DNA of 64,000 nucleotides, taken from assembly GCF_030160655.1 (NCBI RefSeq), contig NZ_BSOT01000005.1, positions 1,383,546 to 1,447,545 of the forward strand, in the 5' to 3' direction. Positions within the stretch are counted from its first letter, which is position 1, and each line of letters begins with the position of its first letter. This document shows positions 54,435-63,587 of the stretch, piece after piece. The notes below the pieces were generated by a model. That model was not told where the DNA came from, ran no database searches, and was given only the letters and a program-made list of their open reading frames with translations. This stretch comes from Agaribacter marinus. Its GTDB lineage: Bacteria > Pseudomonadota > Gammaproteobacteria > Enterobacterales > Alteromonadaceae. The position numbers and the translations under genes were made by a program.

Positions 54435-54511
54435 TGGCAGGGGTGGAGGGACTCGAACCCCCAACCATCGGTTTTGGAGACCGCTGTTCTACCAATTCGA
54501 ACTACACCCCT
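54435..54511 (-). tRNA. tRNA-Trp (anticodon CCA)
   Basis: A complete cloverleaf on the minus strand: acceptor AGGGGTG/CACCCCT, D arm, anticodon loop CTCCAAA with CCA at 54475-54477, and T loop GGTTCGAGTCC. The genomic CCA end is encoded (54435-54437). It stands alone upstream of holD. Confidence 0.97.
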
Positions 54512-54559
54512 ACAAGCACGTGCATTATAGCGACCAAGAAAAATTAATAAAGGACTAAT

Positions 54560-55450
54560 TTACCCATTTGTATCTTTTGTAAGCAACCACCATAACTTAT
54601 TTGTAAAATTCACTAACTCCATTGCATTACCCGTGCATTTTTTAATCACCGAAACCTCTAAACCGGAAGCTGCTGCATAGGTTTCAATGAGCGAATTTGA
54701 CTGCGTCGCTGAGAATTCATTACTTTTAATCGTGCAGGCTAAATCAAAATATCTGCTCGATGCCGCAGCATACTCCCAATCAAAACAGATACTGTGATTA
54801 CCACTTACATGAGACAAATGTAAATCGTGATGGCACAGCACAAGATCATGTTGATGTTCATGCTGATAAGCGCCTAACACTGGCAAAATGTCTTTGTGTT
54901 CTTGGCGTAAGTTCTCTTTCTCTTCCTTATTCAAATGAAGATAGCAATCATCAAAAATAAATGCCATGTAATGTTGCCAGTCTGCAGATAAATCGAGTTG
55001 ATGAAGGAGGGTGGGGTCTAACGCTGTTGAGTGAATTTTATTTAGCAGTGTTGCAAGATAGGCTATAGTTATTTGTCGCTTTTCAGTGCCTAAACTATTG
55101 AGCGCAGGCACCCACTCCTCAATATATACCGTCTGATCTTGGGATAAAAAGATGGGTTTAGGCGCTAAACCTTGTTTTGAAAGTGATGCTTGCAAACGAA
55201 ACTGTCGCCTTCTATTGACCGGCAGTTTTTCGTTGTTAGCAAAAAACTTCGCTAAAAATCGTTTTTCAGATACTTCGGCACGTTTATCATCAAGGACCGT
55301 CTTTGTGGTAGCCAAGACATGAAAGTTGCGATTAATCGCACCTTCATTTATGGGTGTTATTTTCAAATGCTCGTGCGTGATAGCACTATGAAATAGTGCG
55401 TCAGAAATTAACTGACTAAGCTCGCCAAACCGTTGCTCGCTAATATGCAC
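54560..55450 (-). CDS. Phosphotransferase, probable thiamine kinase
   Basis: A 296-residue aminoglycoside/choline-kinase fold protein. The Brenner-type motif reads LCHHDLHLSHV and the metal-binding motif ICFDWEYAAASSRYFDLA, close to the IDWEYA of E. coli thiamine kinase. The asparagine usually found after the catalytic aspartate is replaced by histidine. The operon has a TPP riboswitch and a PnuT permease, so phosphorylation of imported thiamine is the most likely role. It starts at GTG overlapping the pnuT stop by 11 bases. Confidence 0.75.
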   Translation of the reverse strand: MHISEQRFGELSQLISDALFHSAITHEHLKITPINEGAINRNFHVLATTKTVLDDKRAEVSEKRFLAKFFANNEKLPVNRRRQFRLQASLSKQGLAPKPIFLSQDQTVYIEEWVPALNSLGTEKRQITIAYLATLLNKIHSTALDPTLLHQLDLSADWQHYMAFIFDDCYLHLNKEEKENLRQEHKDILPVLGAYQHEHQHDLVLCHHDLHLSHVSGNHSICFDWEYAAASSRYFDLACTIKSNEFSATQSNSLIETYAAASGLEVSVIKKCTGNAMELVNFTNKLWWLLTKDTNG

Positions 55451-56063
55451 TGTCTCCCGCAGACTCAGCAGCTTGCATACTCAAACTCCATTGCCAATAC
55501 CCCTTAATGGCAATGACGACGTAAATAACCATCAATATGGCTGTTAAATACAAATCAGTACTTAACACTAAATAAATAGTCGCAATATTTATGATTGTCC
55601 AATACATCCATGACGCCCGCTTTTTCCTCACGGTCAATACGGTCGTTAATAGGGAAAACACAGTAATACTGGCGTCTAAAAGGAGCTGTTCGTAGCTTAA
55701 CCAGTGCGCCGCAAATTGGTAAATTAGCGCACTAATAGCAATACCACTAAAAATATAAATAAGATGGTATTGCAACGGCATAGTCGATACTCGTAGCGTA
55801 TTTTCTGTGCTTGCTCGTCGCCAAGTTAACCAGCCAACTATCGCCATCACGGCATAATATACATTTAACAAGACCTGAAAGACTAAGCTTACATCCCAAA
55901 ATATATAAGTAAATAGACAGGTAGAAACAAGTGCAGCAGGCCAGCACCAAATAGATTCTTCAGTCGCTAGCCAGACATACGCAATCGCCAGCACTACGGC
56001 TAGCACTTCGAGTATACTTTGTGCTTGCCACTGAGTAACAGTGGCCTGCCACACCTCATTCAT
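55440..56063 (-). CDS. pnuT: PnuC-family thiamine permease PnuT
   Basis: A 207-residue inner-membrane protein with about seven helices. ESIWCWPAALVSTCLF and LNVYYAVMAIVGWLTW are PnuC-family signatures. The TPP riboswitch upstream and the kinase gene downstream point to thiamine rather than nicotinamide riboside; such permeases work by facilitated diffusion with metabolic trapping. Its ATG overlaps the preceding stop in ATGA. Confidence 0.88.
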   Translation of the reverse strand: MNEVWQATVTQWQAQSILEVLAVVLAIAYVWLATEESIWCWPAALVSTCLFTYIFWDVSLVFQVLLNVYYAVMAIVGWLTWRRASTENTLRVSTMPLQYHLIYIFSGIAISALIYQFAAHWLSYEQLLLDASITVFSLLTTVLTVRKKRASWMYWTIINIATIYLVLSTDLYLTAILMVIYVVIAIKGYWQWSLSMQAAESAGDSAY

Positions 56064-56317
56064 TTAGCGATATCCATGTTATTTGCATTTAAGAATTTGC
56101 AAACAAACGCCGCTTGCCCTACTTGCTCATAAGTCGTCTTGAATTCACGCTGCAATACCGACATCACCAAGTCATAATCGCCTGCCACAAGGGTACAAGT
56201 ATGCGTGGTATTTACAAACAAACCAGATTCAGTATTTAGTCTATCAATAAAATCCTGAATAAACGGGACATAGGATTGATCCAAGGGATACAAGGTTATC
56301 TCTACCGCTAATTTCAT
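56060..56317 (-). CDS. YkoF/MTH1187-like thiamine-binding domain protein
   Basis: An 85-residue soluble alpha/beta protein. AVEITLYPLDQSYVPFIQDF followed by a CTLVAGDYDLVMSVLQ strand-helix resembles one repeat of the thiamine/HMP-binding YkoF fold. It has no signal peptide, so it is probably cytoplasmic. It lies between the outer-membrane receptor and PnuT and may bind the incoming vitamin or its pyrimidine. The family call is moderately secure. Confidence 0.7.
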   Translation of the reverse strand: MKLAVEITLYPLDQSYVPFIQDFIDRLNTESGLFVNTTHTCTLVAGDYDLVMSVLQREFKTTYEQVGQAAFVCKFLNANNMDIAK

Positions 56318-56349
56318 ATTCGTTCCTTATTCTATTGGTCTTAGCTACT

Positions 56350-58416
56350 TTAAAAGCTATAACGGTAACTCGCACCGATTTGACGTTCTTGCCCAAACTG
56401 AAAATACGGTTCAGTCACATAATCTTTACGAGGATCGTTACCAAAGCCGCCAAAACCACGGGTAAATAATTCTCTATCAAATAGGTTTTTGACCCATAGG
56501 CTCACCTCGCTACTGCCGATGGTATAGCTCAAGCGTGAATTTACAACATAGTTAAATGGTGAACGCTCATCATGCCCAATAGATAAACGATACTCGTCTT
56601 TAGCATCTACATCGAGATACCACGAAAGTTGTTCACTAATGAGGTAATTTGAAGAGACAAATGCCGTAAATTTAGGTGCTTGCGCCTGTTCTTGTTCTGG
56701 TACAAAACTGCCATCTAGTCGTGTGTAGTTACCGAAGGTTGCCCGTAAAAAGCCAACATTAGCTTTTACCGTCCACGCGTCACTTAAATACCAATCAGAA
56801 CTAAGTTCTATCCCTCTGTTCTTTCCAGTATCGGTATTTCGAACCGCATCTGCAAACGAAGGTACCGACGTACCATCATCAAGTACGTTTTGAAACACAG
56901 CAAAATCACTGACCTGAGCATCTTCACGCTTCATGTAAAATACTGACGCGCTAATATTTGCCATGCCATCAAACGCTTGGCCTTTTACACCAAACTCCAC
57001 GTTCCAGTTAAACTCAGGATCAAAGGTTCTATCGTTGCCAGATAAACGCTGATCTATGTTAAATCCACCCGCTTTATAACCGCGAGATAAGGTACTGTAT
57101 ACAAGCGAATTTTGTAGTGTGTATTCAAGTGAAATGGCAGCGGCAAATAAAGTATCGTCTAATGTTTCAGTAAAGCCATCGCTGTCGCTGTAATCGGCAG
57201 TAAAACTCTCAATCCTTGCAGAGCCTGTTAAACGAAAGTTTTCACCTACTAGCGCAGAATATTGTCCAAACACTGCCGCAGACTCGGGATTATAGTCACT
57301 TGTAAAATCGCCACTGTTAAACGTATATTCTCGCAACAACGATTCATCGTTGTTGTAAACATTTAAACCAACAAGCCAATTGTTCTCAGTCGACCAAAGT
57401 GATCCTAGTTTAATATCTAAAGACGCACGGTTTACGTCACGCACGTATCTGTCGAATGAGGTATAACCATCAGGATGAATACCGGTAAATGTCCAATCTT
57501 CGTCATATGCATAGTCAAACTCACCTGACAAATTGGTAACGCTCGCTTGAAGTTGCATCGCATCAAATTCTTTTACAAACTTTACGCTAACCGCGTTAGC
57601 GTCTGTGTGATCTCTACCAGGTTCATCAGATAACGTGACATTGTCGTTGTTTAATGTAAACGCATCGTATCCGTTATTGATATTAAAGTGATAAAAACGA
57701 AAATCTAAAGATGAATCTTCAGATGTATTCCAATTTAAAAATAACGAAGCACTTAATTCGTCTACGCCGTTTGTATCATCACGACCAAGAAAGTCATTTT
57801 CAACAAACCCGTCCGAAGATGTTTTTTGAACACTCGCACGATAGCTCAGGTCCTCACTAATCGCATTGCCATGCGCTGCGCCTAATTGCCACTCACCAAA
57901 TTCTGCAACGGTTGCAGTAGCAAAACCTGCAGAATCACCGTTAGCTGGTTGACTTACTAACTTAACAACACCTGCAAGGCTATTGACACCCGACGCGACA
58001 GATTGCGGCCCAGACAGTAACTCAACTTGCTGTAAGTCGAATGTAGTGGCTAAGCTCCCCAAGCCTGAAATGTCAATCTCATCAAGCAATAATCCAACAG
58101 AAGGGTTGGTTGGTTCAGAAAATTGACCGCGTTCGCCAATACCTCTGATTTGAATGAACTTTCCTCGCGTCGCGCCCGCAGAAAAATTCACATTAGGTAA
58201 CGCAGAAATAATATCCTGCAAATGCCTAGACTCTCTCTCTTCCAGCACGTCGTTGTCTAATACAATGACTGAGCTAGGTAACTCAGATAAGTCTCTTTCA
58301 ACTAAACTGGCTGTGACCTTAATCCGTTCTACAGCCGTTTCGTCGTCGGCAATGGATAAGGTAGTTTTTGCAGCTAAAACGCTGACTACAGATAAAGCAA
58401 TTATTGATTTTTTCAT
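56350..58416 (-). CDS. TonB-dependent receptor for thiamine (predicted)
   Basis: A 688-residue outer-membrane receptor with a signal peptide ending near TTLSIADD, a TonB box-like VERIKVTAS, a plug (ELPSSVIVLDNDVL, IQIRGIGERGQFSEPTNPS) and a beta barrel ending in QIGASYRYSF. It is the first gene behind a TPP riboswitch and precedes a YkoF-like protein and PnuT. This makes thiamine or a thiamine precursor the likely ligand. Energy would come from a TonB-ExbBD complex such as the one at the window's right end. Confidence 0.87.
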   Translation of the reverse strand: MKKSIIALSVVSVLAAKTTLSIADDETAVERIKVTASLVERDLSELPSSVIVLDNDVLEERESRHLQDIISALPNVNFSAGATRGKFIQIRGIGERGQFSEPTNPSVGLLLDEIDISGLGSLATTFDLQQVELLSGPQSVASGVNSLAGVVKLVSQPANGDSAGFATATVAEFGEWQLGAAHGNAISEDLSYRASVQKTSSDGFVENDFLGRDDTNGVDELSASLFLNWNTSEDSSLDFRFYHFNINNGYDAFTLNNDNVTLSDEPGRDHTDANAVSVKFVKEFDAMQLQASVTNLSGEFDYAYDEDWTFTGIHPDGYTSFDRYVRDVNRASLDIKLGSLWSTENNWLVGLNVYNNDESLLREYTFNSGDFTSDYNPESAAVFGQYSALVGENFRLTGSARIESFTADYSDSDGFTETLDDTLFAAAISLEYTLQNSLVYSTLSRGYKAGGFNIDQRLSGNDRTFDPEFNWNVEFGVKGQAFDGMANISASVFYMKREDAQVSDFAVFQNVLDDGTSVPSFADAVRNTDTGKNRGIELSSDWYLSDAWTVKANVGFLRATFGNYTRLDGSFVPEQEQAQAPKFTAFVSSNYLISEQLSWYLDVDAKDEYRLSIGHDERSPFNYVVNSRLSYTIGSSEVSLWVKNLFDRELFTRGFGGFGNDPRKDYVTEPYFQFGQERQIGASYRYSF

Positions 58417-58477
58417 CGAATCTCTTCTTATAGAAAAGACCCGGTATTACGGCAGGTATTGGGACAATAAATTGTTA

Positions 58478-58561
58478 ACCATTCCTACGCCGGTATTAAC
58501 CGGATCAGGTAAATAAGGGTTCTCATTTGAATCTCAGCAGTTCTCGACTGCACCCCTTGGT
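58478..58561 (-). ncRNA. TPP riboswitch (THI element)
   Basis: On the minus strand the conserved THI-box pieces occur in order: GGGGTGC (58556-58550), CTGAGA (58537-58532), ACCCTT (58520-58515), ACCTGATC (ending at 58503), CGGTTAATACCG (58502-58491) and GCGTAGGAA. It lies ~60 bases before the TonB receptor start. Binding of thiamine pyrophosphate should switch off the uptake operon, most likely at translation since no strong terminator is evident. Confidence 0.95.
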
Positions 58562-58641
58562 TTTTATATTTCAACATGTGTCCTTTCAGACGGCGCGCAT
58601 GGTATCAAGACTTACTATGTGATGGAAGCACTATATAAAAT

Positions 58642-59067
58642 TTATGTCTTAGAACTAAGTAAATTCAATGTTTTCAGCTCTTCTTGCATTTGTGCGTCGA
58701 GTAAGGCCATTGTTTTACCATGTGGTGTCGATTGCCTTGTCTCTGGATCAACAGCAACAAACACGATGTCGTCCGCCAAACAAATTGTCGACTTTGTTGC
58801 TTTGTTTCTAACCAAGCAAGTGACCGTAATTGACGTACGCCCTACTTTTTTTGTGACTAAACCAAACTCTAATACTTCGCCAACCAAGGCTGGTGCCTCA
58901 AAACTAATTTCACCTATATGCTTTGTCACCAAACAATTTGAACCAAGTTGGCATATAGCATAAATGGCTGCTTCTTCATCAATCCATTCCAACACACGGC
59001 CACCAAATAATGAATTTGCGTAGTTAAGATCACTCGGCATAACTAAACGTCTTGATAAAAATTGCAT
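58642..59067 (-). CDS. Acyl-CoA thioesterase (hotdog fold, YciA-like)
   Basis: A 141-residue single hotdog-domain enzyme. The substrate-helix motif NYANSLFGGRVLEWIDEEAA has the catalytic asparagine and aspartate positions of YciA/cytosolic acyl-CoA hydrolases. It hydrolyses acyl-CoA to free acid and CoA. It lies upstream of the riboswitch on the same strand but is probably transcribed separately. It is divergent from tmcA. Confidence 0.88.
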   Translation of the reverse strand: MQFLSRRLVMPSDLNYANSLFGGRVLEWIDEEAAIYAICQLGSNCLVTKHIGEISFEAPALVGEVLEFGLVTKKVGRTSITVTCLVRNKATKSTICLADDIVFVAVDPETRQSTPHGKTMALLDAQMQEELKTLNLLSSKT

Positions 59068-59124
59068 TAATTCACCTTGTTTTCGATGTAGACTAGCCGT
59101 TTACAACATTATATTGGTTTTACT

Positions 59125-61260
59125 GTGTTTCGAGCAAACATAGATTTAATTCAAGCATTTAGACAATGGTTAAATAACAGAAAAGGCCCTGATTACCATA
59201 GAAACATGGTAGTTATCAGTGCCAATCGGCCAACCATAAATAATTTATGCTGTGAGCTTGAAGCTAACAGTGCGACATTTTTGTTAATCAGCGAACGTAT
59301 TTATATTGAAGGAAAGTCAGCTTTACCTCGCAATATAAATTCTCAATTGGGGAATGAGTGCACCAATGTAGTTTTTGACGCTCGACATGATTTTTCAGCG
59401 TCATCGCTATATGCCGCATCAGGTTTGGTGAAAAAGTCGGGTAATTTTATTCTACTTACACCTCTAATAACTCGCTGGCCGGCGCAAAGTGCCAAATATG
59501 ATAAACAAATGAGCTATGGCCAACGCAACGCCAACAGCTTGTTTGTCGTTAAGCTGATTCAAGTGTTACAAGCTTCACACGCCATTTCATGGTTAAGTCC
59601 AGGCAAGATTGAATTAAGTCCGCCACAACGCGTAATGCGCACAGTGAAGCCGAATGATGAGAAGCGCTCTACGTGCGCCAGTTCGCAAGCCGACAATGAC
59701 TCGCTCACGTTAAGCGTCGATCAACATACAATTTATAAAAACATACTAGACACATTGCAAACCGGCTTGCACACAAAACATATTGTATTAGGCAAAAGAG
59801 GAAGAGGAAAATCAACACTACTCGCACATATCGCTGTATATGCGAGATCAAAAAATTTGCGCGTGCGCTACACCGCAAATGTACAACAAAACTGCAATGC
59901 AATTGCTGCATTGCTGCAGGCTAATAATCTACTAAATGCATCGGCGGCGTTTAATTCTCCAGATCAAGCAGCTTTTAACACAGATACGTGCAACACAATT
60001 GATGTGTTATTGATAGATGAAGTAGCCTCAATAGCACCCGACTTAATTAAGGTGATGTTAGATAAATATAAATTTGTGGTAATGGCTGGCACTTACGACG
60101 GATATGAAGGCACAGGAAGAGGCTTAGTGCAAAGACTCATTCCATCGATAGCCGACCTTAAACATTATGAATTATTGACGCCTATGCGATGGTATGAAAG
60201 CGACCCAATTGAGGCATTATTCACGCGACTATTTTCGCCGGGATCGCCTAATACATTACACCATACGAGTATCACGCCAGACCATGACTTTACACATAAT
60301 GACGATCCAGGAGATTCTCTGCAGATTCGTCTACTTGAAAAAGAAACATTAATAAAAAACCACAGGTGCTACAAAGAAGTCGTGCACTTATTAACAAATG
60401 CACACTATCAGACAACCCCAAACGACATAAAACGCATACTGGATGAAAGCAGTTACCAATTGGTCGTGGCAAGCAAGAAAATTGGAAACACTTCGGTCAT
60501 CGTAGGACTTGCTGTGTGTATTGAAGAGGGAAATTTTGACGAGCAGCACTTATCAGCAAAAATTGCAGAAGGTAAACGCAGAGTTAAAGGCCATTTGTTC
60601 GCGCAGAATATGGCACTTTACATACATTGCCCTTCTCTTTTGACATTTAAATATCTCAGAGTCCAGCGCATAGCCGTAGTAGACAGCCTTAGACGTAAAG
60701 GCATAGCTAGTATTTTATTGACATTCATTGGCAAACACGCGGGTAAACATGGGCAAATACTTTGTACAAACTTTGGTTTAACAGACCCGTTAGTAACATT
60801 CTGGCTTAAAAACAAATTTGAATTAGTTAAAGTAGGCCAAAAAATCGATGGTGCCAGCGGCACACTATCAGGCTTTTTTGTGCAAAAACAAAGAGCAAAC
60901 GAGGCCTCTTACCCAATATCTTCGTTACTCCTAAAACTTAATTTAGAGTTAGCATTCATTAAGGCGTTTAAACCGAATCTCCTAAATAGAATCCCACAAC
61001 AAATAAACACTCGTTTAGCTTCTGAACAATTCATGCATGAACAAATAGATACTTACCTAAAAAATAGATTTCACCGCCTCATCAATGGCAACTTACAGGT
61101 CGAACAGCTATTGCCGGAATGTTACTACTTGATTAACTTTTGTAAATTGACTGAATATGAACAAGATATCGTAACATTGGTGAGTAAGGGGATTTCTCAA
61201 GAGGACAAATATAAATCAAGAAAAAGGCTCATGGACTGGATAAAAAAAACCCGCTATTAA
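59125..61260 (+). CDS. tmcA: tRNA(Met) cytidine acetyltransferase
   Basis: ATP-dependent enzyme that makes N4-acetylcytidine at the wobble base of elongator tRNA-Met. The 711-residue protein has an N-terminal DUF1726-like part, a helicase-like module with Walker A VLGKRGRGKSTLLAH and Walker B DVLLIDEVASI, and a GNAT domain with RIAVVDSLRRKGIASILL. A helical C-terminal tRNA-binding region follows. It is somewhat longer than E. coli TmcA (671). The start is GTG with no clear ribosome site, so the exact N-terminus is uncertain. Confidence 0.93.
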   Translation: MFRANIDLIQAFRQWLNNRKGPDYHRNMVVISANRPTINNLCCELEANSATFLLISERIYIEGKSALPRNINSQLGNECTNVVFDARHDFSASSLYAASGLVKKSGNFILLTPLITRWPAQSAKYDKQMSYGQRNANSLFVVKLIQVLQASHAISWLSPGKIELSPPQRVMRTVKPNDEKRSTCASSQADNDSLTLSVDQHTIYKNILDTLQTGLHTKHIVLGKRGRGKSTLLAHIAVYARSKNLRVRYTANVQQNCNAIAALLQANNLLNASAAFNSPDQAAFNTDTCNTIDVLLIDEVASIAPDLIKVMLDKYKFVVMAGTYDGYEGTGRGLVQRLIPSIADLKHYELLTPMRWYESDPIEALFTRLFSPGSPNTLHHTSITPDHDFTHNDDPGDSLQIRLLEKETLIKNHRCYKEVVHLLTNAHYQTTPNDIKRILDESSYQLVVASKKIGNTSVIVGLAVCIEEGNFDEQHLSAKIAEGKRRVKGHLFAQNMALYIHCPSLLTFKYLRVQRIAVVDSLRRKGIASILLTFIGKHAGKHGQILCTNFGLTDPLVTFWLKNKFELVKVGQKIDGASGTLSGFFVQKQRANEASYPISSLLLKLNLELAFIKAFKPNLLNRIPQQINTRLASEQFMHEQIDTYLKNRFHRLINGNLQVEQLLPECYYLINFCKLTEYEQDIVTLVSKGISQEDKYKSRKRLMDWIKKTRY

Positions 61261-61274
61261 CAGCGGGTTTTTTA
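61242..61274. terminator. Bidirectional terminator between tmcA and the TPR gene
   Basis: The stem AAACCCGCT/AGCGGGTTT with a 6-base loop has an A-run on its left and a T-run on its right. The tmcA stop codon lies in the loop. It should terminate both convergent transcripts. Confidence 0.88.
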
Positions 61275-61295
61275 TCTTGTTAAGCTGTATACACC

Positions 61296-62558
61296 TTACA
61301 GTGTTATACCACTATTTTTGGCTTTGGTTTTTATGTGCGCAATCCATGCGTTAGCACTGCGTCTTTGGCTAGGATCACCCCTAGATTCCAAAGCATGTTT
61401 ATGAGCTTCTCTAAAGTCACCAATCCAAAGATTAGCCAAAGCTAGTGACATGTGAACTTTTGCTGGATTCTCTACACCCGACTCAATGGCTTTTTCAAGT
61501 GCATTAATAGCACCTTTGTAATCTTCCGCATTAATTAGCAACTCACCTTGCTTTTGGAAGTATTCAGGCTTTGCCTCCTTTCCAGCTGCTTTTGCATAAT
61601 ACTGCGCTGCAGACTTGTACTCTTTTGCTTGGTGATAAGTTCTAGCTAAAGCAGCAAGCTCAGCAGCCGTCTCTTCAAATAACCCGGCTTCTAAATGTTT
61701 TTTATACAATCGAGCGGATTGAATAGGCGCATCTGACGCAGAATACAATTGAATGAGCGCTTTTATCTCTGATTTTTTACTTAAAAAACCTTGTCTGTAT
61801 GCAGAAGCAAAAGTTGCCAGAGCACTAGAATAGTCTTCAAGCATCATGTAGAAAAAGCCCGTTTGCGTCCACCAAAGCTTATCGTCTGGAAAAAGCTGTA
61901 CTAATGTTTCAGATACCTTAACGGCTTCTTTAAACATTTTCCTTTCCATATAAGAATTAACTTTAAGCACATAAGGGTCTTTACTTGGCTCTTCAAGCAA
62001 TCCAATTGCCTTATCAGCTGGCGCAATCACCTCATCAAACTTCTTCATTTGCGTGTAAGCTTGCCCAATGAATAAGTACGCTTGCGAGGTTTCTTTACAA
62101 GTGAAATCCATCCACTTACCAAACCAATCAATTGAATCTTGATACTTTTCCATTTGCAAAGACAACTGTGCGACAAGATACAACACGTCAGCATGATCCT
62201 TGTCATTCAACGTTTTTACATTGATTGACTCAATCAAGGTTTTTAAGGCTTCTTCTTCTTTGTCGTCTTCCGACACCAAAAGTTGCCCTAAAAACTTATT
62301 AACCGTTGCTTGATCGAAGGGGTCTTTCGCTTCAATCTCACCCAGTAAACGAATAGCTTCGGGCGTATTATCTTGATTATACGCCTCGAATGCCGCTGTC
62401 AATTTTTTACCTGCGCGCTCACCAATTAGTTGCGTTTTTGCCGGTACATATCCCGCACACGCTACAGGTGGCGCCTGCTGTGCTAAAGCACTACTTGTAT
62501 AAGTACCAATAGTCAGCACAGAGAAAGTTAATAAAATTTTATTGAATCGCTTAATCAT
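61296..62558 (-). CDS. Secreted TPR-repeat protein of the TonB2-type cluster
   Basis: A 420-residue protein with a signal peptide ending near SSALAQ and about eight to ten tetratricopeptide-like helix pairs, for example SQAYLFIGQAYTQMKKFDEV and INALEKAIESG. It is probably periplasmic. TPR proteins regularly follow exbB-exbD-tonB in Alteromonadales and Vibrio TonB2 operons, where they may help in energy transfer or receptor interaction. Its start lies three bases after the tonB stop. Confidence 0.85.
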   Translation of the reverse strand: MIKRFNKILLTFSVLTIGTYTSSALAQQAPPVACAGYVPAKTQLIGERAGKKLTAAFEAYNQDNTPEAIRLLGEIEAKDPFDQATVNKFLGQLLVSEDDKEEEALKTLIESINVKTLNDKDHADVLYLVAQLSLQMEKYQDSIDWFGKWMDFTCKETSQAYLFIGQAYTQMKKFDEVIAPADKAIGLLEEPSKDPYVLKVNSYMERKMFKEAVKVSETLVQLFPDDKLWWTQTGFFYMMLEDYSSALATFASAYRQGFLSKKSEIKALIQLYSASDAPIQSARLYKKHLEAGLFEETAAELAALARTYHQAKEYKSAAQYYAKAAGKEAKPEYFQKQGELLINAEDYKGAINALEKAIESGVENPAKVHMSLALANLWIGDFREAHKHALESRGDPSQRRSANAWIAHIKTKAKNSGITL

Positions 62559-62560
62559 AA

Positions 62561-63175
62561 TTAACCTCCTTCAAGCGTAAAGTCTAGTTGAACCGTTAAC
62601 CCCGGTTGTCTAACCGCTTTACCATCAACAATTTTAGGATTGTAACGCCACTTCCGTAACGCTCTTTTGGCCTCACGGTCAAAGATACGTTTTGGCTGCG
62701 CGTCAAGTACCTCAACATCTTCAACACCACCAATTTCATTAATAGTAAAAGACATTAATACCCAACCTTCTTTACCATCACGAGCGGCTTCTGGTGGATA
62801 CTTTGGATCTTGCCTAAAAATGGGGGTAGCATCGCCGTCTTGGATTTGACCACCAAATCCACCAATACTCACGCCAACACCGCCTGTATCGATACCAGGT
62901 ACTGACAAACTAAATGCGTTTGCATCCGGTTCAGCAGCTTCTGGCTCCACTACTTGAACCTTTGGCGGTTCTTGAGGTGGCGGCGGTGGCGGTGGCGGTT
63001 GACGTACTCTAGTTTGAGTAGTGTCATCCGGTTCACTCATCAAAATATCAATGACTGGTGGCGGGTCAAGCGGCTCTGAGCGCTCACCCGTGTTTTCCAC
63101 CAATTTTGCCATAATGACAAAAAGGGCGAAAACAATACCAGCACCAATGAAAATAGAAGCAATTATTCTAACCAT
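62561..63175 (-). CDS. tonB: TonB energy transducer (TonB2 type)
   Basis: A 204-residue protein with an N-terminal membrane helix (IIASIFIGAGIVFALFVIM), a short proline-rich periplasmic spacer containing a run of eight prolines, and the C-terminal TonB domain (PKYPPEAARDGKEGWVLMSF, LRKWRYNP). It transmits proton-motive force to outer-membrane receptors. The spacer is short, as in TonB2-type proteins that work with an extra partner. It is three bases from exbD. Confidence 0.93.
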   Translation of the reverse strand: MVRIIASIFIGAGIVFALFVIMAKLVENTGERSEPLDPPPVIDILMSEPDDTTQTRVRQPPPPPPPPQEPPKVQVVEPEAAEPDANAFSLSVPGIDTGGVGVSIGGFGGQIQDGDATPIFRQDPKYPPEAARDGKEGWVLMSFTINEIGGVEDVEVLDAQPKRIFDREAKRALRKWRYNPKIVDGKAVRQPGLTVQLDFTLEGG

Positions 63176-63177
63176 AT

Positions 63178-63576
63178 TTACTCCCTCACTGCGACTGCTA
63201 CACGGTCAATACCGGCAGCTTTGACCTGATCCATTACTTCTATTACAAGACCGTGTTTGGTTTTTTCATCCGCTTGGATGAACACAACTTCGGTCGGTTG
63301 TTCTAAGAGTAACTTCTCTACATTTGCTCTTACTGCTTCAGATGATATTTCGCGTCTGTCAATCCAGACATCACCATCTTCAGTAATCGCGATAAAAATG
63401 TTGGCATTTTTATATTGAACTGCCGTCTCACCTTCAGGTTTGTTTACTTCCATACCTGCTTGTTTAACAAAAACGGTAGTTACAATGAAGAAGATCAGCA
63501 TGATAAACACGATGTCTAACATCGGTGTCATATCAATTTGCGCTTCCTCATCTGGTTCTCTTGTTTTACGTGCCAT
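63178..63576 (-). CDS. exbD: Biopolymer transport protein ExbD
   Basis: A 132-residue protein with a single membrane helix containing the essential aspartate in IDMTPMLDIVFIMLIFFIV, followed by a periplasmic domain. It forms the proton channel with ExbB and drives TonB. It lies between exbB (11 bases upstream) and tonB. Confidence 0.94.
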   Translation of the reverse strand: MARKTREPDEEAQIDMTPMLDIVFIMLIFFIVTTVFVKQAGMEVNKPEGETAVQYKNANIFIAITEDGDVWIDRREISSEAVRANVEKLLLEQPTEVVFIQADEKTKHGLVIEVMDQVKAAGIDRVAVAVRE

Positions 63577-63587
63577 AACTACCTCTA

